Shown: in pieces, positions 7,477 through 12,759 of the stretch | Position numbering within the stretch: position 1 is the stretch's first letter | Layout of the letters: each line of letters begins with the position of its first letter | Assembly: GCA_946061355.1 (NCBI GenBank) | Contig: CAMGRE010000050.1 | Location: forward strand, 1-12,759 | Length of the DNA stretch: 12,759 bases | Origin: an uncultured bacterium | Lineage (GTDB): Bacteria; Bacillota; Clostridia; Lachnospirales; Lachnospiraceae | Direction: 5' to 3' | Translations under genes and position numbers: made by a program | Notes under the pieces: model-generated | Seen by the model: only the letters and a program-made list of their open reading frames with translations | Databases searched by the model: none | What the model was told of the DNA's origin: nothing

Positions 7477-9384
7477 ATGAATAAACTGGCATTATCAGAT
7501 GAAATTCTGTTAAAGGTAGAGAAACCGGCACGTTATATCGGGAATGAAGTGAACAGCGTGGTCAAGGACAAATCCAAAATTGATGTCCGTTTTGCCATGT
7601 GCTTTCCGGATGTCTATGAGATCGGTATGTCCCATCTGGGAATCCAGATCTTATACGATATGTTGAACCGGTTTGAAGATGTGTGGTGTGAGAGAGTCTA
7701 TTCTCCGTGGATAGATCTGGATCAGATCATGAGAGCGCAGCAGATCCCTCTGTTTGCGTTGGAATCCCAGGATCCCGTCAAAGAGTTTGATTTCCTCGGA
7801 ATCACGATCCAATACGAGATGTGTTATACCAATATCCTGCAGATCCTTGATCTTGCCGGGATCCCTTTGATGGCAGAGGAACGAACTGATTCGGATCCGA
7901 TCGTGATCGGCGGTGGACCCTGTGCCTACAATCCGGAGCCTCTGGCTGACTTTTTTGATTTGTTTTATATCGGAGAAGGTGAAACTCAGTACCGGGAACT
8001 GATCGATCTGTATAAAGAAAACAGAGCTCAAAGCGGCAGCCGCAGGGACTTTCTGCGCAAGGCTGCAAAGCTTCCCGGGATTTATGCTCCCTCTTTTTAT
8101 CAGGTCTCTTATCATGCAGATGGGACGATTGACCGCTTTTATCCTACAGAGGAGGGAATTCCCGCAATAATAGAAAAAGAACTTGTATCGGATGTGACGG
8201 ATACTTATTATCCTGAAAAACCTGTCGTACCTTTTATTAAGGTGACACAGGACAGAGTTGTGCTGGAGATCCAGCGCGGATGCATCCGCGGCTGCCGTTT
8301 CTGTCAGGCCGGGCAGCTTTACCGACCGGTGCGTGAACGCGATGTGGACATGCTGAAGGAATACGCCGTGAAGATGTTAAAAAACACGGGACATGAAGAG
8401 ATTTCCCTAAGCTCCTTAAGCTCCAGTGATTACTCTAAGCTGGAGGAGCTGGTTAGCTTTCTGATGGAGACCTGTACCAGAGAACACGTCAATATCTGTC
8501 TGCCGTCCTTGCGCATCGATGCCTTTTCTCTTGATGTGATGAATAAAGTTCAGGATGTCAAAAAAAGCAGTCTGACTTTTGCGCCTGAAGCGGGCAGTCA
8601 GAGGCTCAGAAATGTGATCAACAAAGGATTGACCGAGGAAGTCATTCTTGAGGGCGCAGTGGAGGCGTTTAAAGGTGGGTGGAGTCGCGTTAAGCTATAT
8701 TTTATGCTGGGACTTCCGACGGAAACGGAAGAGGATATCCGCGGTATTGCAGAGCTCTCAAACAAGATTGCTGCCGCCTATTACGAAACAGTGCCTAAGC
8801 AAAAACGCAACGGGAAATGTCAGATCGTTGCGAGTACTTCTTTCTTTATTCCGAAGCCGTTCACACCATTTCAGTGGGCGCCCCAGTGCACGAAGGAACA
8901 GTTCCTTGACAAGGCCTATCTGACAAGAACTGCAATCATGGAGCAGTTAAACCAGAAGAGTATCAAGTATAATTGGCATGAGGCTGATGCCAGTGTGCTG
9001 GAAGGTGTGTTTGCAAGAGGAGATCGCCGCGTGGCAAAGGTGATCCTGCGTGCCTATCAGAAAGGATGTCTGTACGACGCGTGGGGCGAGACTTTCAAAA
9101 ATGATGTATGGCTGGAAGCTTTTAAGGAATGCGGACTTGATATCGGCTTTTATACCACAAGAGAGCGTTCCTTAGACGAAGTCTTTCCGTGGGATTTCAT
9201 AAGCTGCGGCGTCTCAAAGGAATTCTTAAAACGAGAGTGGAAACGTGCACTTTCGGAACAGGTGACGCCAAACTGCCGGATGCAGTGTCAGGGCTGTGGT
9301 GCAGCGCAGTACAAGTGTGGTGTATGCTTTGAGAAACGAAATGAAAGTGATTCTATGACACCCACAGAGGGAGGCGCATTATGA
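7477..9384 (+). CDS. B12-binding-type radical SAM protein, TIGR03960 family
   Basis: This 635-residue protein belongs to the radical SAM superfamily, which uses a [4Fe-4S] cluster to cleave S-adenosylmethionine and start radical chemistry. The cluster motif is C269-X3-C273-X2-C276 in RGCIRGCRFC. The region from about 30 to 170 resembles a cobalamin-binding fold, but the usual D-x-H-x-x-G is D45-V-Y47-E-I-G here, so the cobalt-ligating histidine is absent. The radical SAM barrel follows (SLRIDAFS, FAPEAGSQRLRNVINKG, YFMLGLPTETEEDI). The C-terminus ends in a second cysteine cluster, C600-X3-C604-X2-C607-X6-C614-X2-C617, which might bind zinc or another iron-sulfur cluster. In many bacteria this family is fused to the DUF2344 protein that overlaps it here by four bases. 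AAAGGAG at 7465-7471 gives a firm start. The substrate is unknown to me; the neighbours suggest RNA or a ribosomal protein. Confidence 0.88.
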   Translation: MNKLALSDEILLKVEKPARYIGNEVNSVVKDKSKIDVRFAMCFPDVYEIGMSHLGIQILYDMLNRFEDVWCERVYSPWIDLDQIMRAQQIPLFALESQDPVKEFDFLGITIQYEMCYTNILQILDLAGIPLMAEERTDSDPIVIGGGPCAYNPEPLADFFDLFYIGEGETQYRELIDLYKENRAQSGSRRDFLRKAAKLPGIYAPSFYQVSYHADGTIDRFYPTEEGIPAIIEKELVSDVTDTYYPEKPVVPFIKVTQDRVVLEIQRGCIRGCRFCQAGQLYRPVRERDVDMLKEYAVKMLKNTGHEEISLSSLSSSDYSKLEELVSFLMETCTREHVNICLPSLRIDAFSLDVMNKVQDVKKSSLTFAPEAGSQRLRNVINKGLTEEVILEGAVEAFKGGWSRVKLYFMLGLPTETEEDIRGIAELSNKIAAAYYETVPKQKRNGKCQIVASTSFFIPKPFTPFQWAPQCTKEQFLDKAYLTRTAIMEQLNQKSIKYNWHEADASVLEGVFARGDRRVAKVILRAYQKGCLYDAWGETFKNDVWLEAFKECGLDIGFYTTRERSLDEVFPWDFISCGVSKEFLKREWKRALSEQVTPNCRMQCQGCGAAQYKCGVCFEKRNESDSMTPTEGGAL

Positions 9385-10082
9385 AGGTAAGAATTCAGTT
9401 TTCCAAGCACGGCGTTATGAAGTTTATCGGGCATCTTGATATCATGAGATATTTTCAGAAGGCGATGCGGAGGGCGGATGTGGATATCGCTTACTCGGGC
9501 GGTTACAGCCCTCATCAGATCATGTCCTTTGCCGCGCCGCTCGGCGTCGGATTGGAGAGTGACGGAGAATATCTTGACATTGAAGTGAATTCTCATAACG
9601 GAGCTGAACATATGAAGCAGGCTCTCAATGCGGTAATGGTTGACGGCATCCGGATTCTGTCCGTCAGAATGCTTCCGGACCAGGCTAAAAATGCCATGGC
9701 AAGTGTGGCTGCAGCCGGCTATCTGGTCAGATTCCGCAAAGGGTATGAACCTGACTTTGATTATCAGGGGACTTTGCAGGATTTTTATGGACAGGATACC
9801 ATTCCTTTTGTTAAACAGACAAAGAATAGCGAGATTGAGCTCAACCTGAAACCGGCAATCTATGAACTTGAGATCCGGGATGAAGCCGTTTATATGCTTG
9901 TGGATGCCAGTAGCGCCGGAAATATCAAACCGTCTATGGTGATGGAGGCATTTTACCGTTTCAGGGAAAAAGATTTGCCAGAATTTGCTCTCCAGATCAC
10001 GAGAACAGATACGTATACAGCGATAGAAGAAGACGGGATAAAGCATTTTATTCCTCTTCGTGATGTAGGAATTGCATTTTAG
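9381..10082 (+). CDS. Radical SAM-linked DUF2344 protein, TIGR03936 family
   Basis: This 233-residue protein carries the DUF2344 domain: VRIQFSKHGVMKFIGHLDIMRYFQKAMRRA near the start, then YSGGYSPHQIMSFAAPLGVGLES. The family is found almost only next to, or fused with, TIGR03960 radical SAM proteins, so the two probably act as one enzyme system. Its molecular role is not established as far as I know. The start ATG overlaps the radical SAM stop (ATGA, 9381-9384), which implies coupled translation in roughly equal amounts. GGGAGGC at 9369-9375 precedes it by about 5 bases. There is no cysteine cluster, signal peptide or membrane segment. It is followed after 13 bases by the RNase G gene. Confidence 0.88.
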   Translation: MKVRIQFSKHGVMKFIGHLDIMRYFQKAMRRADVDIAYSGGYSPHQIMSFAAPLGVGLESDGEYLDIEVNSHNGAEHMKQALNAVMVDGIRILSVRMLPDQAKNAMASVAAAGYLVRFRKGYEPDFDYQGTLQDFYGQDTIPFVKQTKNSEIELNLKPAIYELEIRDEAVYMLVDASSAGNIKPSMVMEAFYRFREKDLPEFALQITRTDTYTAIEEDGIKHFIPLRDVGIAF

Positions 10083-10095
10083 GAAAAAACAGACA

Positions 10096-11370
10096 ATGAA
10101 TACTGTGTTGCTTGTCAGACGTAACAACAAAATATTGACGCTTCTGTATCAGGACAATCGACTGCTACGTGCGGAAGCTTGTGATGAAACAGATTCTGTG
10201 TTGGACAGCATTTATCTCGGCAGGGTAAAAAAGGTGATTCCGAACATCGGCGCAGCCTTTGTGGAATTCATGCCGGGGAAGCTCTGTTTCCTGCCGTTTA
10301 CGGACTGTAGAGAGCCTGTTCTTGCCAACCGTCAGTATGAGGGATCGTTTCAGGGAACTTTAAAGGCAGAGGATGAGATTGCCGTACAGATCGTCAGAGA
10401 TGCCTCGGGCACAAAAGAATATGGAGCCACGGCAGATCTGAGCTTTGCAGGGAAGTATCTTGTGCTTACCATAGGAAAGCGCCAGACGGGATTTTCTGCG
10501 AAGTTATCAAAGCAGCAAAAAACACTGCTCAGGGAACTCATCTCAGAGGATGAAACTTTTCGGAGTCTTTTGAGTCGTTACGGTCTTGTATTTCGAACGA
10601 ATGTAATCGCACTGCTTCAGAAAGATTGTGAACCTCGTTCCAGAAACACAAATACAGGGCTTTCGGAATGTGCGGACAGGATAAAAGAGGTGCTCATAAA
10701 AGAAGCATGTTTTTTGATGGAGCAGGCGGATACGCTTAGGGAGAATGCCCCTCACAGAACATGTTATTCGACTTTAAAAAAAAGCGGGACTCCGTACATC
10801 AAAGCCCTTCAGAATTATTATGAATGGGAGTATGACAGGATCGAAACGGATGACGATCAGATTTTCCATGAACTTGAGCAGTATTGTATTGAACATCAAT
10901 TAGACAGCACATTAAAAAAACTTGTCTATTATCAGGATGAACTACTGCCTCTGTCAAAGCTTTACAGTGTTGAGGCAAGACTTGCAGAAGCACTTGACAG
11001 GAAGGTCTGGATGAAATCGGGAGCATATCTTGTTATTGACAGAACAGAAGCATTAACCTGTATTGATATCAATTCCGGAAAATGTGTAGATAAGAAAAAC
11101 CCTCAGGAACATTATGAACGGATCAATCTTGAGGCGGCTGATGAGATTGCACATCAGCTGATGCTGAGGAATCTGTCAGGCATCATTATCATTGATTTTA
11201 TCAATATGGAATCCGAAGAGGCAAACCGGAGAGTTATGCAGCGTCTTAGGACTGTCCTTTCACGAGATCCGGTCAAGACGGTTGTCTATGATATGACGCC
11301 GCTCGGATTGGTTGAGGTCACAAGGAAAAAGGGAAAAAAAACGTTATGTGAACAGCTCACGGAACAATAA
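10096..11370 (+). CDS. rng: Ribonuclease E/G family endoribonuclease, short form
   Basis: RNase E/G enzymes cut single-stranded AU-rich RNA and act in rRNA maturation and mRNA decay. The 424-residue protein has an N-terminal S1-like region (LDSIYLGRVKKVIPNIGAAFVEF), a middle region of the 5'-sensor/RNase H-like type, and the DNase I-like catalytic domain. The two magnesium-binding aspartates are D324 in CIDINSG and D367 in IIDFINM, 43 residues apart as in E. coli RNase E (D303, D346). NLEAADEIAHQLMLRNL is also conserved. Unlike E. coli RNase G (489 residues), it stops soon after LVEVTRKKGKK and lacks the C-P-x-C zinc-link motif and the small dimer domain. I prefer the ATG at 10096, with AGGA at 10081-10084, over an in-frame ATG at 10072 that lies inside the DUF2344 coding region and adds eight residues before the conserved start. 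Confidence 0.9.
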   Translation: MNTVLLVRRNNKILTLLYQDNRLLRAEACDETDSVLDSIYLGRVKKVIPNIGAAFVEFMPGKLCFLPFTDCREPVLANRQYEGSFQGTLKAEDEIAVQIVRDASGTKEYGATADLSFAGKYLVLTIGKRQTGFSAKLSKQQKTLLRELISEDETFRSLLSRYGLVFRTNVIALLQKDCEPRSRNTNTGLSECADRIKEVLIKEACFLMEQADTLRENAPHRTCYSTLKKSGTPYIKALQNYYEWEYDRIETDDDQIFHELEQYCIEHQLDSTLKKLVYYQDELLPLSKLYSVEARLAEALDRKVWMKSGAYLVIDRTEALTCIDINSGKCVDKKNPQEHYERINLEAADEIAHQLMLRNLSGIIIIDFINMESEEANRRVMQRLRTVLSRDPVKTVVYDMTPLGLVEVTRKKGKKTLCEQLTEQ

Positions 11371-11412
11371 GAAATGGTTTGAGACAATTAAAATCTATAT
11401 AAAGGAGTCAGC

Positions 11413-11985
11413 ATGAAGTTTACTGGAATCAAGAAGATAAAAGACGGCAAATATCTGAAAAATTATGAATTGAGCTATATCAATAAAGCCGGAAAGGAAA
11501 AGAGATATGAAATGGTTAGCCGCCATGAGATCCATTCTCCGGAGGAGATCGGCAGAGCTCCAAGCGGTGTTTCCATCGTGGCTTTTCATGAGGATAAGCT
11601 TCTTTTACTGCGCGAGTTCAGAATGAGTGTGAACAAGACGATCTTTAATCTCTGTGCCGGGATGATCAATCCCGGAGAAACAATAGATGAGTGCATTGAG
11701 AGAGAACTTTATGAGGAAACAGGACTTCAGGTAAAACGTGTGATCGATATTCTTCCGCCTTCCTATGCCGCGGTCGGTATTTCCGATACCAGTACATATA
11801 TTGCATTTGTGGAAGTAGACGGCGCATTTGAAGATCATACCTCTGACAATGAAGAGATCGAGGCAGCTTTTTACAACAGGGAGCAGGTTGCCGATTTGCT
11901 TAAAACAGAAGAGTTCAGTTCACGTTCCCAGGTAATTGGATATTATTTCAGCAGAGGGCTTGACATCACTGGGAATGAATGCTAA
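11413..11985 (+). CDS. NUDIX hydrolase, ADP-ribose pyrophosphatase-like
   Basis: The 190-residue protein has a complete NUDIX box at residues 83-105, G-x5-E-x7-R-E-L-Y-E-E-T-G-L, the magnesium-binding and catalytic element that hydrolyses nucleoside diphosphates linked to another group. LLREFRMSVNKTIFNLCAGMINPGE before it resembles the ADP-ribose pyrophosphatase (NudF-like) subgroup, in which ADP-ribose is split to AMP and ribose 5-phosphate; the exact substrate cannot be read from sequence. AAAGGAG (11401-11407) lies 5 bases before the ATG. It follows rng by 42 bases with no terminator, so it is likely part of the same transcript. Its last codons contain the -35 box and its stop codon lies within the -10 box of the rplU promoter, a physical overlap rather than a functional link. 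Confidence 0.9.
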   Translation: MKFTGIKKIKDGKYLKNYELSYINKAGKEKRYEMVSRHEIHSPEEIGRAPSGVSIVAFHEDKLLLLREFRMSVNKTIFNLCAGMINPGETIDECIERELYEETGLQVKRVIDILPPSYAAVGISDTSTYIAFVEVDGAFEDHTSDNEEIEAAFYNREQVADLLKTEEFSSRSQVIGYYFSRGLDITGNEC

Positions 11986-11988
11986 AAT
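11960..11988 (+). promoter_or_regulatory. Strong promoter of rplU, overlapping the NUDIX gene end
   Basis: TTGACA at 11960-11965 and TAAAAT at 11983-11988 have a 17-base spacer, and TGC directly before the -10 box gives an extended -10 element. The first three bases of the -10 box are the TAA stop of the NUDIX gene. Transcription would start near 11995, at the beginning of the L21 leader. This would let L21, Prp and L27 be made at ribosomal-protein levels independently of the upstream operon. Confidence 0.82.
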
Positions 11989-11993
11989 ATTCG

Positions 11994-12070
11994 AGTATGC
12001 CGCATAGCGAGGTAAAAGTATGCCCTTTTGAGGGGTATCACCAAAGCTAGCGAGTAAAGAGTATAGGAGG
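11994..12070 (+). promoter_or_regulatory. Structured leader upstream of rplU (L21 leader candidate)
   Basis: The transcribed region between the predicted start and the rplU ribosome site holds small hairpins: TATG-CCG-CATA (11996-12006) and CCCT-TTTG-AGGG (12023-12034). It also has two related segments, TAGCGAGGTAAAAGTATG (12005-12022) and TAGCGAGTAAAGAGTATAG (12048-12066), the second running into AGGAGG (12065-12070). Firmicutes are known to have an L21 leader RNA at this position, thought to allow feedback by L21; assignment here rests on position and structure, not on an alignment. Confidence 0.6.
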
Positions 12071-12077
12071 TGTCCCT

Positions 12078-12383
12078 ATGTACGCAATTATTGCAACTGG
12101 TGGAAAGCAGTACAAGGTTTCTGAAGGTGATATCATCAAAGTTGAGAAGCTTGATGCAGAGGCCGGCAATACTGTTACTTTTGATCAGGTTCTTGCGGTG
12201 AGCGATAAAGAACTCAAGGTTGGCGCTGATGTTGCATCTGCTACTGTAACAGCTACTGTTATGGATCAGGGCAAGTTCAGAAAAGTCGTTGTATACAAGT
12301 ACAAGAGAAAGACCGGCTACCACAAGAAGAATGGTCACAGACAAGCATACACACAGGTTAAGATTGATAAGATCAATGCATAA
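12078..12383 (+). CDS. rplU: 50S ribosomal protein L21
   Basis: L21 is a small protein of the large ribosomal subunit that binds 23S rRNA. The 101-residue sequence is a full-length match in style and size: MYAIIATGGKQYKVSEGD at the start, VTATVMDQGKFRKVVVYKYKRKTGYHKKNGHRQ at the basic rRNA-binding end, and the terminal YTQVKIDKI strand. AGGAGG (12065-12070) lies 7 bases before the ATG. Codon use favours the common codons expected for a highly expressed gene. It is followed by prp and, just beyond the window, probably rpmA, the usual Firmicutes L21-Prp-L27 order. Confidence 0.98.
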   Translation: MYAIIATGGKQYKVSEGDIIKVEKLDAEAGNTVTFDQVLAVSDKELKVGADVASATVTATVMDQGKFRKVVVYKYKRKTGYHKKNGHRQAYTQVKIDKINA

Positions 12384-12429
12384 TTTTGGTTGATTGTTAT
12401 TATTTTAAGATCAGAAGTGTGAAGCGGTT

Positions 12430-12756
12430 ATGATCAGGATTACAATTTATCAATCTGCAGAACATGGTTACAGAGGTTTCCTTTGCAAGGGACATGCCGG
12501 ATATGCCGATTCCGGTGAGGATATCGTCTGTGCGGCGGTTTCCGTACTGGTGATCAATACGGTGAATTCCATCGAGAAGTTTGGCGGTCAGCCATTCACC
12601 TGCGAGACAGAGCAGCAAGACGGTGTTATTGATTTTCGGCTGAAAGAAGCTCCCACGGCAGAGACAAAGCTTTTGCTTGATTCCATGGTGCTTGGATTGA
12701 CAGAGGTCGAGAAAGACCACAAGCAGTATTTAAAATTAAACTTTAAGGAGGTGTAA
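12430..12756 (+). CDS. prp: Ribosomal-processing cysteine protease Prp
   Basis: Prp (YsxB) is the Firmicutes cysteine protease that removes the N-terminal extension of ribosomal protein L27 before L27 enters the ribosome. The 108-residue protein shows the catalytic pair H22 in CKGHAGYADSGEDIVC and C34 at the end of that motif, the same positions as in the characterised S. aureus enzyme, followed by AAVSVLVINTVNSIEKF. It lies 46 bases after rplU with no terminator. Its own ribosome site is weak (GAAG at 12421-12424), which suits an enzyme needed in smaller amounts than the flanking ribosomal proteins. The last codons overlap the ribosome site of the next gene. Confidence 0.95.
   Translation: MIRITIYQSAEHGYRGFLCKGHAGYADSGEDIVCAAVSVLVINTVNSIEKFGGQPFTCETEQQDGVIDFRLKEAPTAETKLLLDSMVLGLTEVEKDHKQYLKLNFKEV
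12745..12751 (+). promoter_or_regulatory. Ribosome binding site for the gene after prp, probably rpmA
   Basis: AAGGAGG lies inside the last codons of prp, 8 bases before the end of the window. A start codon at the first bases after the window would be at normal spacing. By the conserved L21-Prp-L27 order, that gene should be rpmA; the coding sequence itself is not visible here. Confidence 0.7.
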
Positions 12757-12759
12757 GAC

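Noticed and set aside
9288..10130. A 280-residue open frame on the minus strand
   Set aside because: It lies opposite the well-supported DUF2344 gene and the end of the radical SAM gene and shows no family motif.
11375..11403. TATATA/TATAAA near the NUDIX start as a -10 box
   Set aside because: No -35 box at 16-18 bases, and a start there would fall on or after the ribosome site.
1..12759. Defence island, CRISPR array or mobile element
   Set aside because: No regularly spaced repeats, transposase or integrase motifs, or terminal inverted repeats are visible; the gene content is conserved housekeeping plus one lysozyme.

Overview
The window looks like a chromosomal segment from a Clostridia bacterium, most probably a Lachnospiraceae member. 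This rests on the protein style (split HisZ/HisG system, clostridial RecU, GH25 lysozyme with glycine/tryptophan-rich wall-binding repeats, and the radical SAM / DUF2344 / RNase G / L21 / Prp gene order), the moderate GC content, and strong AGGAGG-type ribosome binding sites. All recognised genes are on the + strand. I see no insertion sequence, CRISPR array, tRNA, rRNA or prophage module.

Region 1 (17-550) is recU, a Holliday-junction resolvase. Region 2 (584-5083) is a partial histidine operon behind a near-consensus sigma-A promoter with a palindrome at the expected transcription start: hisZ, the short form of hisG, hisD, and a three-part fusion whose N-terminal third is a degenerate HisF-like barrel in front of HisI and HisE. 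Together these carry the first steps of histidine synthesis (PRPP + ATP to phosphoribosyl-ATP, then HisE and HisI) and the last (HisD). hisA, hisB, hisC, hisF and hisH are not here and must lie elsewhere if the pathway is complete.

Region 3 (5248-7021) is a stand-alone secreted GH25 lysozyme with about 16 wall-binding repeats, followed by a clear intrinsic terminator. Region 4 (7113-12756) is a probable operon in which most genes concern RNA or the ribosome: a one-TM protein of unknown function, a TIGR03960-type radical SAM protein overlapping a DUF2344/TIGR03936 partner, a short RNase E/G, a NUDIX hydrolase, then ribosomal protein L21 and the Prp protease. rplU has its own strong promoter, placed across the NUDIX stop codon, and a structured leader. 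The window ends right after the ribosome binding site expected for rpmA (L27), whose N-terminus Prp matures.

The most interesting items are the degenerate HisF-like domain fused to HisIE, the uncharacterised radical SAM/DUF2344 pair in a ribosome-linked operon, and the regulatory architecture upstream of rplU and hisZ. I did not find an obviously new defence or mobile system.
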